A stretch of DNA of 9,957 nt from NCBI GenBank assembly GCA_021836665.1, contig JAKBHQ010000117.1, positions 1 through 9,957 on the forward strand. Direction: 5' to 3'. Shown here piece after piece: positions 1 to 5,841 of the stretch (positions are counted from its first letter, which is position 1; each line of letters opens with the position of its first letter). The notes under the pieces were generated by a model, which ran no database searches, had not been told where the DNA came from, and saw only the letters and a list, made by a program, of their open reading frames with translations. This DNA is from Thermoplasmata archaeon (GTDB taxonomy: Bacteria; Actinomycetota; Acidimicrobiia; Acidimicrobiales; Acidimicrobiaceae). Made by a program: the position numbers and the translations under genes.

Positions 1-2
1 GG

Positions 3-116
3 TCGCCCTCCTATGCGGTTGTGTCTTGTGGTGGAGCCCCATTAGAGACGGTGAAACAGTACATAGAAAACCAGAAACTCCCTAGCCGTAAATCAGGTAG
101 ACCGAAAAAGAATTAG
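3..116 (+). CDS. tnpA: IS200/IS605-family transposase TnpA, C-terminal fragment (5' end outside window)
   Basis: The last 37 codons of a REP/Y1 (HUH) transposase, which cuts and rejoins single-stranded DNA through one catalytic tyrosine. The frame opens at the window edge and reads SPSYAVVSCGGAPLETV, then KQYIENQK, and ends in a basic tail (RKSGRPKKN). The SPSY..V..GGAPL stretch and the YxxxQ motif (YIENQ) are the signature end of IS200-like TnpA; the Tyr in that motif is the nucleophile in characterised members. The HUH motif, upstream in the protein, is not in view, so whether the gene is intact cannot be judged. The frame shows no damage up to its TAG stop. Confidence 0.85.
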   Translation, partial: SPSYAVVSCGGAPLETVKQYIENQKLPSRKSGRPKKN

Positions 117-125
117 GTCGCTTGA

Positions 126-145
126 CCCCTCCCTTACGGAAGGGG
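126..145 (+). repeat. Subterminal hairpin of the IS right end
   Basis: CCCCT (126-130) pairs with AGGGG (141-145); one C-A mismatch follows, then CC (132-133) pairs with GG (138-139) around the loop TTAC. It lies 10 bases past the tnpA stop. The imperfect stem with an internal mismatch is typical of the structures TnpA recognises at IS200/IS605 ends. It could also act as a terminator, but no T-run follows. Confidence 0.5.
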
Positions 146-217
146 ATTGCGCTCCCGTTGGTTCAATGGGCCAATTTAGATCCAGCGGCTCGGTATCTAC
201 CTTTAGGTTTCCAAGCA

Positions 218-318
218 AAGTCTCTGATCCACTCGAGTTTCGAGGGTGGAAACCGATTAGCAGGTTTTGCTGATTTAAGAGTTTGCTAAGGGTGAGAGAC
301 TTCCGACTCTAGGTCTCT
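218..318 (+). other. Inverted-repeat block; candidate structured RNA or switch
   Basis: This gene-free stretch between the IS end and the exporter operon holds nested inverted repeats. AAGTCTCT (218-225) is fully complementary to AGAGACTT (295-302). Inside that pair sit a stem CTCGA/TCGAG (232-236/240-244), with CCA/TGG outside it, and a stem ATTAGCA/TGCTGAT (256-262/268-274) that needs a T-G wobble on the plus strand and so favours a plus-strand RNA. The inner AGAGAC (295-300) can pair instead with a downstream GTCTCT (313-318), which excludes the outer stem. I recognise no known RNA family. It may be a remnant of mobile DNA or a chance arrangement. Confidence 0.3.
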
Positions 319-327
319 AAATAGGCT

Positions 328-341
328 CCGGCCGCGGCCGG
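328..341. repeat. 14-bp perfect GC palindrome
   Basis: CCGGCCGCGGCCGG is fully self-complementary with no loop. It lies 63 bases past the stop of the minus-strand exporter operon. No T-run follows on the minus strand, so it is a poor intrinsic terminator. It stands out as a pure G+C block in a region of average composition and could be a protein-binding site or a cruciform. Confidence 0.4.
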
Positions 342-404
342 CGCTCCTCAAACTTACCCGGAGAGAATGACCTGCCTTTGGTCGGCTCGGACGGAGCAGC
401 TAGC

Positions 405-1223
405 TTATACACGCCGATACGAACGAACCGCCAGCGGAATGAAGACAGCGATAATGGCTATGAGCCAAAGGACACTCTCGATTCCGCCTCGTATGGCGGG
501 TCCCCCCAAGGCGAGCGACCGCATCTCATTAATCACTATTGTCACCGGCTGATGCTTGGCAAAGACCTGGAGCCAACCGGGCATAGAGTTGACCGGTACG
601 AATGCCGAAGAGACGAAGGTTAGTGGAAATAACCAGGCAAGCCCGAAGGACTGAACCGTCTCTTCGTTTTTAAAGGCCAAGCCGCAGTAGGCCGAAACAC
701 AGCAGATCGCAACTCCGAAAACTGCCCCGAGGATAAGCATCAAAATGCCCGCACCGACTCCATTGTGAAACCTGAAACCGACTGCGAATCCAACTAACAG
801 TATTACGATGACCGTTACGACCAGCCGAATGGTATCGGCGATGAGTCTTCCTAACAGGACGGCTGATCTTGCCATAGGCATGGAGCGAAATCGGTCGATC
901 ACCCCAAGCTGGATCTCCTTAGCAAGGCCGATCGCTGTACCAAATGAGGCAAAGGCTGCTGACTGCGCTATTATCCCTGGCATCAAATAGTCAACGTAAC
1001 CACCAGGTACAGATACAGAAATCGCCCCGCCGAATACGTAGCGGAAGAGCAGCACGAACATTACCGGCTGGATAATTGTGAAGAAAATAAAAGCGGGAAC
1101 GCGCAGCCAGACCAGAAGGTCGCGTTTGGAGACTATTAGGGCGTCGCTGATGCCGCACCGGAGTCTCTCAATCTGAGTTAACTCCGCCGTCTTGGGAGCA
1201 TCTTTGACGATTTGACTAACCAT
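405..1223 (-). CDS. ABC-2 type exporter permease, DrrB family
   Basis: Membrane half of an efflux or lipid-export ABC transporter, 272 aa, a usual length for DrrB-type permeases. Hydrophobic segments suggest six membrane helices, at roughly residues 43-65, 78-100, 130-150, 158-180, 192-212 and 250-268. Family marks visible are the cytoplasmic loop with KEIQLGVIDRFRSMPMAR and GRLIADTIR (residues 102-133), and the late HQPVTIVINEMRSL segment (224-237), matching the common 'P-x-T-x-x-x-(N)-x-x-R-x-L' motif before the last helix. The ATG overlaps the end of the ATPase gene by 8 bp and has GAGG 6 nt upstream, so translation is probably coupled. Family members export drugs, glycolipids or polyketides; the substrate cannot be told from sequence. 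The gene ends the operon. Confidence 0.93.
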   Translation of the reverse strand: MVSQIVKDAPKTAELTQIERLRCGISDALIVSKRDLLVWLRVPAFIFFTIIQPVMFVLLFRYVFGGAISVSVPGGYVDYLMPGIIAQSAAFASFGTAIGLAKEIQLGVIDRFRSMPMARSAVLLGRLIADTIRLVVTVIVILLVGFAVGFRFHNGVGAGILMLILGAVFGVAICCVSAYCGLAFKNEETVQSFGLAWLFPLTFVSSAFVPVNSMPGWLQVFAKHQPVTIVINEMRSLALGGPAIRGGIESVLWLIAIIAVFIPLAVRSYRRV

Positions 1224-2244
1224 TTGATACCTCGCCAGAATTCTTCAAAGCCACCTTTTTACCCTTTCGACCTTGCTTGACGACACTATCTTCGGCTGAA
1301 GTGCTAGCTGAATGCCCCGTTATTGCGAGGAACACGTCGTCTAGAGACGGCCGGTGCAAAGACAGCCCGTCGACCTCGACTCCCGCAGAGTCGAGGTTCC
1401 TTACCGCCATGGCGAGAGCGTTAGTTCCGTACTGACCTACTGCTACCGAGACCTTTGCTGATTTGCGGTCTAATATCGGCTCCGTTGGGGAGAGTTCTAC
1501 CACCGCACGCTTGGCTTCTTCTATCTGCCCGGGGTCGACTACCGTAAACTCAAGCACGTCGCCACCTACGCGATCCTTGAGCTGTCCAGAGGTTCCAGTC
1601 GCAATTACCTTACCCTGGTCTATCACTACTATTTGGTCGGCGAGTACGTCAGCCTCTTCTAGGTATTGGGTAGTAAGGAGTAGGGTCGTCCCCTCTTCGA
1701 CGAGGTCCCTTATAACTCCCCACATTCCGATGCGGGCGCGTGGATCTAGTCCGGTGGTCGGCTCGTCTAAGAATAGAACCGAAGGGTGGCCGACCAGACT
1801 TGCCGCGAGATCGAGCCGCCTTTGCATGCCGCCCGAATAGGTCTTGCACGGCCGATCACCGGCTTCGATGAGATCAAAGCGTTCTAGTAGCTCTTGAGCC
1901 CTGCTCTTAGAGACCTTCTTGTTTAGGTGGTATAGCCTACCCATGATCTCCAAGTTTTCTCGACCCGTCAGCTCTTCCTGGATCGCTGCACTCTGGCCCG
2001 CTAGGCCGATGAGCTGGCGTACTCTTGCCGGATCGGCCAAAACGTCACAGCCTTCGATGAAAACAGATCCTGAATCGGGTCGTAAAAGGGTAGTGAGGAC
2101 CTTTATGACGGTAGTCTTCCCCGCACCATTAGGTCCAAGAAGTCCGAGTACCGTTCCCCGCTCTACGGACAAGCTGACCCCTCGGAGGGCTTCAACCGCT
2201 CCAAAGCTCTTCTTCAGATCGCTAACTTCTACGGCGACTTCCAA
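1216..2244 (-). CDS. ABC transporter ATP-binding protein, DrrA family
   Basis: Cytoplasmic ATPase that powers the downstream permease, 342 aa. Walker A is GPNGAGKT (residues 37-44), Q-loop Gln84, signature SGGMQ (137-141), Walker B VLFLDEP (156-162) and D-loop GLDP (165-168). The switch position reads TTQYLEEAD (191-199), with Gln193 where most ABC ATPases have His; this is usual in DrrA. The region after about residue 220 is the DrrA C-terminal extension (DUF4162 type), ending in PSLDDVFLAITGH. The start is a TTG placed directly after an in-frame TAA, with GGAAG 5 nt upstream; the N-terminus EVAVEVSDLKKSFG matches the family start, so no earlier start is possible or needed. It is the first gene of a two-gene operon. 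Confidence 0.94.
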   Translation of the reverse strand: MEVAVEVSDLKKSFGAVEALRGVSLSVERGTVLGLLGPNGAGKTTVIKVLTTLLRPDSGSVFIEGCDVLADPARVRQLIGLAGQSAAIQEELTGRENLEIMGRLYHLNKKVSKSRAQELLERFDLIEAGDRPCKTYSGGMQRRLDLAASLVGHPSVLFLDEPTTGLDPRARIGMWGVIRDLVEEGTTLLLTTQYLEEADVLADQIVVIDQGKVIATGTSGQLKDRVGGDVLEFTVVDPGQIEEAKRAVVELSPTEPILDRKSAKVSVAVGQYGTNALAMAVRNLDSAGVEVDGLSLHRPSLDDVFLAITGHSASTSAEDSVVKQGRKGKKVALKNSGEVSNG

Positions 2245-2647
2245 TTAAACTTCCATTCTCCCGTTGGGTCTGACCACACGGTAGGCAAGAACCAAGGACC
2301 GGTCGTGAGCGAGTCTACCAAACGATGGTAGATACTCCAAATAGTTTCTATACATGCTGTGAATAGTTAGCAGAATTGCCACCAGCAATCCAGCCGCAAC
2401 TCTCTTCATGACCTGAGTGTGGCTTGCGGGCAAGCTTCCAGTTTTGCTGGACCGATAGATCGGGCCCGGCAAAACCAATTTGCTCGGCATTTAGCATGAG
2501 TCCCATGGGTGGAATTTTCGTCCAAGTGGTGGGCCTAGGTTTTAGAAATTCTCTCCTTAATGCCTGTTCCATGAGGTTATATTAAGCTCAAGCAGTCCGG
2601 AATTGGGCGTTTGGATAGCTAGTTCACCACCACAGACGTCCCCTCGG
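2245..2647. other. Gene-poor leader and promoter region of the exporter operon
   Basis: No convincing gene is seen. On the minus strand a weak open frame runs 2490-2245. Its internal ATG at 2409 would give a 54-residue peptide starting MKRVAAGLLVAILLT, with one hydrophobic stretch, and its TAA abuts the ATPase TTG; the ribosome site is poor. A second open frame starts at 2572 (ATG). It has AAGGAGAG shortly inside it, but no start codon follows that site at a usable distance. A TATAAC-like -10 sits near 2576-2581 without a good -35. A hairpin is present at 2311-2336 (GAGT, CTACCA, loop AACGA, TGGTAG, AT bulge, ACTC). No regulator gene of the MarR/TetR kind often found beside such exporters is present here. 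Confidence 0.4.
2311..2336 (-). promoter_or_regulatory. Hairpin in the exporter leader
   Basis: CTACCA (2315-2320) and TGGTAG (2326-2331) form a stem around AACGA. GAGT (2311-2314) and ACTC (2333-2336) extend it, with a small bulge. It lies about 70 bases upstream of the ATPase start. No T-run follows on the minus strand, so it is not a standard terminator; it may be a leader fold or a protein-binding site. Confidence 0.3.
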
Positions 2648-3823
2648 TCAGAGTCTTTCGATGATCGTTGCGTTTGCTAGACCGCCACCTTCGCACATCG
2701 TTTGGAGGCCGAAGCGGCCGTTGGTCCTCTCCAACTCGTTCAAAAGGGTGGCGAGGAGTTTGGTTCCCGAAGCTCCCAAGGGGTGACCAAGGGCGATCGC
2801 TCCACCGTTGACATTGACCCGATCCATGTCTGGGTGGATCTCCTTCTCCCAGGCGAGGACGACCGACGCAAAGGCCTCATTGATCTCAATTAGGTCGATA
2901 TCGTCTATGGTTAGCTTGGCTCGCTCGAGGACCTTTTTAGTGGCTGGAATCGGGCCGGTAAGCATTGTTACCGGGTCTACACCGGCGAGCGAGAAGGAAT
3001 GAAATCTTGCTCGAGGTGTCAATCCGAGTTCGTTGGCCTTCTCCTCGCTCATTATCAGCACCGCAGAGGCGCCGTCGGTGATCTGAGAGGAGTTTCCAGC
3101 GGTGACCTTACCACCCTCTTGGAAAGCTGGCTTGAGCCCGGCTAGCGCCTCGATTGTCGTGTTGGGCCTAACACCCTCGTCCGCTGATATTACTTCATTG
3201 GTTAGGTTTCCTTCGTCATCTTTTTTTTCAACAGGGATAATCTCTCGCTCGAACCTCCCCTCTTGCTGCGCCTTTGCCGCCCGCATCTGGCTCATTAGAC
3301 TGTACTGGTCGAGATCTTCCCGGCTGAGCCCCCACATCTCGGCAATCATCTCGGCCGATATCCCCTGGTTTACCAACCCACCCCGATCTTCATACCTCTC
3401 TTTGACCTTGGGCCCATATGGCCAGCCCATCCCGGGTACAACGCTCGATCCGAGGGGAACGCGGGTCATGGTCTCCACGCCGGCCGCGATGATGATCTCA
3501 TGAACGCCGGACATTACGGCCTGAGCTGCGAAGTGTGCCGCCTGCTGGGAGGAGCCGCACTGGCGGTCAATAGTCGTGGCGGGGACACTCTCGGGAAAAC
3601 CGGCGGCCAGAACCGCATTGCGACCTACATTTACCCCCTGCTCGGCTACTTGCATGACACAACCCATTATGACATCTTCGACTAGTTCTGGATCGAGACC
3701 ATTTCGCTCAACGAGGCCCTTGAGGACTTCGGCGGCAAGGTCCGCAGCATGCCAACCCCTAAGCGATCCATTTCTCTTTCCACCCGGTGTCCTTAGTGCA
3801 TCGACGATTACTGCGTTGGTCAT
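2648..3823 (-). CDS. Acetyl-CoA C-acetyltransferase / 3-ketoacyl-CoA thiolase
   Basis: Cytoplasmic thiolase, 391 aa, full family length. It cleaves 3-ketoacyl-CoA with CoA, or condenses two acetyl-CoA. All catalytic parts are visible: nucleophile Cys89 in DRQCGSSQQA, the NEAF loop (315-318), His347 in GHPLG, and Cys377 in MCEGGG near the C-terminus. The QCGSSQQA context and the overall pattern resemble FadA5/FadA6-like thiolases of actinobacteria, which act on steroid side chains or fatty acids, more than biosynthetic PhaA; this assignment is inference. The start is secure: GGAGG lies 5 nt before the ATG. No beta-oxidation partner (FadB, FadE, FadD) is adjacent. No terminator is seen after the stop. 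Confidence 0.93.
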   Translation of the reverse strand: MTNAVIVDALRTPGGKRNGSLRGWHAADLAAEVLKGLVERNGLDPELVEDVIMGCVMQVAEQGVNVGRNAVLAAGFPESVPATTIDRQCGSSQQAAHFAAQAVMSGVHEIIIAAGVETMTRVPLGSSVVPGMGWPYGPKVKERYEDRGGLVNQGISAEMIAEMWGLSREDLDQYSLMSQMRAAKAQQEGRFEREIIPVEKKDDEGNLTNEVISADEGVRPNTTIEALAGLKPAFQEGGKVTAGNSSQITDGASAVLIMSEEKANELGLTPRARFHSFSLAGVDPVTMLTGPIPATKKVLERAKLTIDDIDLIEINEAFASVVLAWEKEIHPDMDRVNVNGGAIALGHPLGASGTKLLATLLNELERTNGRFGLQTMCEGGGLANATIIERL

Positions 3824-3828
3824 TTTTT

Positions 3829-3833
3829 CCTCC
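3829..3833 (-). promoter_or_regulatory. Strong ribosome binding site of the thiolase gene
   Basis: GGAGG on the minus strand, followed by AAAAA and ATG. It is the clearest Shine-Dalgarno site in the window and fixes the thiolase start. Confidence 0.8.
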
Positions 3834-3892
3834 GTAGGTTCTAATACCGACTCCAGTTGGCTGGATGCCGGGTAGCTAAGCGCTCTTATGCA

Positions 3893-3932
3893 AGATCGAC
3901 CATCGGATCGACAGCCCTGGAACTTTCGATCT
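3893..3932 (-). promoter_or_regulatory. Repeated GATCGA motif upstream of the thiolase; possible operator
   Basis: GATCGAC occurs twice in the same direction (3894-3900 and 3906-3912). AGATCGA (3893-3899) is complementary to TCGATCT (3926-3932). The cluster is 70-110 bases upstream of the thiolase start, where a regulator of an acyl-CoA pathway gene could bind. No regulator family can be named from it. Confidence 0.3.
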
Positions 3933-3995
3933 ACAATTGCGACTCTATCAAAATCAGACCTGCTATTTTGTGCGACGGGCAGATGAGATGAGAGA

Positions 3996-4033
3996 GTTAT
4001 CGTGAAAAAAGTTATCGTGAAAAAAGTTATCGT
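3996..4033 (+). repeat. 15-bp tandem repeat, 2.5 copies
   Basis: The unit GTTATCGTGAAAAAA occurs exactly at 3996-4010 and 4011-4025, and the first eight bases (GTTATCGT) again at 4026-4033. It lies between the divergent thiolase and PepSY-like genes. The perfect identity suggests a recent slippage duplication. The A-runs are spaced 15 bp apart and could also add curvature. Confidence 0.9.
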
Positions 4034-4074
4034 AGCGGCGAAGGTACCGCTAAGTATTCCAGTTCACTAGTGCC

Positions 4075-4104
4075 TTGACGCCAATTGGCTCTAGAATCCA
4101 TATC
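4075..4104 (+). promoter_or_regulatory. Possible promoter for the PepSY-like gene
   Basis: TTGACG (4075-4080) is a good -35 match. CATATC (4099-4104) is 18 bp downstream and is a weak -10. An alternative -10, TATAAA (4113-4118), has no matching -35. Either would give a leader of about 150 nt before the start at 4271. Confidence 0.35.
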
Positions 4105-4163
4105 GGGGAGAGTATAAAATCGTCGTAGTGGGCCACGATTCTTAGTGGCGGTCTTGCTGTCTT

Positions 4164-4245
4164 GATGAGCTAATTCTCACCTTCATCTCAAAGAGGGATA
4201 ACCCAGATAGGCGAGAATTGTTACAGTTCGAGGTTATAAGACCTC
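4164..4245 (+). promoter_or_regulatory. Inverted repeats in the leader of the PepSY-like gene
   Basis: AATTCTC (4172-4178) is complementary to GAGAATT (4213-4219). A local stem GATGA (4164-4168) with TCATC (4183-4187) competes with it. Closer to the start, GAGGT (4230-4234) pairs with ACCTC (4241-4245). The leader can thus fold in more than one way; no known riboswitch is recognised. Confidence 0.3.
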
Positions 4246-4270
4246 ACCGATTCTACCGATGGAGTATCGT

Positions 4271-5395
4271 ATGTCGCAGAGTACATTTCGTTCGCCGAAG
4301 AAGACATTACCTAAGATAGCACCATTATCCTTGGGGTTGGTGGCTGTGTCTGCCCTCGCAGGGGCCGTTGTGACCGAAGCTACATTGCACTTCGGTCAAG
4401 GGTCATCTACCGGCGTACCGTCGTCGGTGCAAGTGAACTATCCGAACATAGAAAAGGCCGCAGTTGCATTTGCGACTACCAAGGACCCCAATGGGGCGCC
4501 ATACAGTGTCAAGTCGGTCAAGGCGAATGCAATTTCAGGTCAGTTCATCGTTGAACTAACTGGACAGAAAAGCGTTGACATTACCGTAAAGGTACAGACG
4601 AGTTCCTTGGGGAAGGTGGTTTCGGTAACGATCGAACACTCGAAGGAGAATCCTATCCCTAGCATCGTCCAGGGTGTTATAGGCTCCACAGGGATTGGAT
4701 CCTCGGATTCTACCCTTAAGACGTCCTCCGTAGTAGTTCAGGCTCCGGCTCCCGTTATAAGCAACCCTCCGTTGGCTAATGTAGTAGTGGCAACGTCCGC
4801 TAAGGATAATTCAAAGGACGTTACGACCCCGGGAACGTCAAGTGGGGACGCTGCCGAATACGGCCATACCTCAACACCGTCGTCGACCTTGACAATCGGC
4901 ACTCCGACGAATTCGAACCCGCAGACCGTGGCGGTAACGGTCTCTTCTTCCCAAGCGGGAACGGATGCGCTTAATTATCTGCAGACCACGTACCCGAGCG
5001 TCAGCGATTTTGTACTCGGATCAGTTACCCTCGTCGAGAGTGAGAATCCTCACTATCGGGTAGTAGTAACCTCGGCGACCTTAGGAAGCTTTTCGGTCGA
5101 GGTTTCCGCAACTACCGGAAAGGTTTCAGATCTTAGTTTCACTACATCGACGAACTCGGTAATTGCGACGGCAGTTCAGAGCTATTTGAGTACAAATTAC
5201 TCGTCGTTTGGCACCGCTACCATCAATCATATTTCGCCTAAGGAGTCAACCGCTGGCTACTTCTCCGTCAAAGCGACCTTCGCTGACGGATCGGTAATTC
5301 ATCTGGTCGTCGATTCAAAGGGTAACGTAATCCATGCCCACATGTCTGGGTCCAGTGATTCTTCCCAGACTTCCCAGACCTCCCAGGATAATTAG
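4271..5395 (+). CDS. Exported Ser/Thr-rich protein with PepSY-like repeats
   Basis: 374 aa from the ATG at 4271, chosen because GGAG (4261-4264) sits 6 nt before it; the ATG at 4259 has no ribosome site and itself overlaps that GGAG. A basic N-terminus (RSPKK) is followed by a hydrophobic segment (about residues 17-37), so it is exported or membrane-anchored. Three segments share the PepSY-type pattern of a helix followed by strands ending in a 'DG..h.VVD..G.V' hairpin: about 60-123, 229-292 and 299-358. The last (YFSVKATFADG, then HLVVDSKGNVIH) is the clearest. A long Ser/Thr/Pro-rich linker (about 140-222) separates the first from the others, and the tail repeats SQTSQ. PepSY domains are thought to inhibit peptidases or bind ligands in the envelope. 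The function here is unknown. It has no Cys. Confidence 0.75.
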   Translation: MSQSTFRSPKKTLPKIAPLSLGLVAVSALAGAVVTEATLHFGQGSSTGVPSSVQVNYPNIEKAAVAFATTKDPNGAPYSVKSVKANAISGQFIVELTGQKSVDITVKVQTSSLGKVVSVTIEHSKENPIPSIVQGVIGSTGIGSSDSTLKTSSVVVQAPAPVISNPPLANVVVATSAKDNSKDVTTPGTSSGDAAEYGHTSTPSSTLTIGTPTNSNPQTVAVTVSSSQAGTDALNYLQTTYPSVSDFVLGSVTLVESENPHYRVVVTSATLGSFSVEVSATTGKVSDLSFTTSTNSVIATAVQSYLSTNYSSFGTATINHISPKESTAGYFSVKATFADGSVIHLVVDSKGNVIHAHMSGSSDSSQTSQTSQDN

Positions 5396-5423
5396 TCTTT
5401 ATTGCACCACTACCCAATTGGGG

Positions 5424-5453
5424 AGGCCCCGCCTTTTGGCGGGGCCTTTTCTT
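5424..5453 (+). terminator. Rho-independent terminator of the PepSY-like gene
   Basis: GGCCCCGCC (5425-5433) and GGCGGGGCC (5438-5446) form a perfect 9-bp stem around TTTT, followed by TTTTCTT. An A-T pair extends the base by one. It begins 29 bases after the stop codon. The T-run is on the plus strand only. Confidence 0.93.
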
Positions 5454-5518
5454 GCCCATCAGAAGCGGTCATTCAAGCCCAGTGGAGTTAACCAGAGTGG
5501 CGCTAAGCGACACCATTT

Positions 5519-5557
5519 CGGCGAGTGGCAGTCCGGCGTCCGGCGAGTGGCAGTCCG
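5519..5557. repeat. 17-bp direct repeat, two copies 5 bp apart
   Basis: CGGCGAGTGGCAGTCCG occurs identically at 5519-5535 and 5541-5557, separated by GCGTC (period 22). It lies in intergenic DNA after the terminator. Confidence 0.9.
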
Positions 5558-5809
5558 AAATTGTCGGGCTACCCGGCACGGAGCCAACAATCCTGCTAGT
5601 AGTAGGGTAAGAACCCAACAAAGTTGCGCGCTAAATAAAACGAAGTCAACCAAAACCTCGCGGCTAAAAAGACCTAAGAGGAAGTTTGAGATGCAAGGTT
5701 TATTGGACCTTGGTCCGGATGGCACTGGGTTTCAAGTCTCCGTCAAGGACCTTTGAAGAGCAAACAACAGCTGACTACGGAAACTATCAGCCAAGATTGT
5801 CTGGAGACC

Positions 5810-5841
5810 GTCACTGTCAGAGGGTCACTGTCAGAGGGTCA
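5810..5841. repeat. 14-bp tandem repeat, 2.3 copies
   Basis: GTCACTGTCAGAGG occurs at 5810-5823 and 5824-5837, then GTCA at 5838-5841. The block lies 27 bases beyond the stop codon of adenine deaminase. Confidence 0.9.

Larger units (their letters stand above)
1..166 (+). mobile_element. Right end of an IS200/IS605-family insertion sequence (partial)
   Basis: This is the distal part of a single-strand transposing element; the left end lies outside the window. It consists of the 3' end of the Y1 transposase gene, then a hairpin (CCCCT 126-130 with AGGGG 141-145, and CC/GG inside around a TTAC loop), then TTCAA at 162-166. Family members end in a subterminal hairpin recognised by TnpA, followed by a short cleavage tetranucleotide; in IS608 that is TCAA. 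Placing the right boundary after 166 is inference from this resemblance. No tnpB is visible, so it is either an IS200-like single-gene element or an IS605-like one with tnpB elsewhere. Confidence 0.6.

Noticed and set aside
117..404. tRNA, tmRNA or CRISPR-like sequence in the gene-free stretch after the IS
   Set aside because: No cloverleaf, TTCGA-type T loop with acceptor stem, tmRNA end or regularly spaced repeat is present on either strand.
2348..2572. 74-codon minus-strand open frame upstream of the exporter
   Set aside because: It has no recognisable family and no ribosome site before its ATG, and it overlaps another weak frame. The AAGGAGAG inside it is not followed by a start codon.
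4164..4245. Known riboswitch in the leader of the PepSY-like gene
   Set aside because: I compared it by eye with the c-di-GMP class I pattern and found no match; only generic inverted repeats remain.
4259..4270. Upstream ATG as start of the PepSY-like protein
   Set aside because: It has no ribosome site of its own and overlaps the GGAG that serves the ATG at 4271.
5459..5725. 88-codon minus-strand open frame with hydrophobic stretches
   Set aside because: It starts inside a gene-poor region, crosses the 17-bp duplication, has no good ribosome site, ends next to the plus-strand terminator and resembles no family I know.
5334..5756. 140-codon plus-strand open frame running from the PepSY-like gene through its terminator
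   Set aside because: It reads across a strong intrinsic terminator and a tandem duplication, has low-complexity basic composition, and is a shadow of the real gene at its start.
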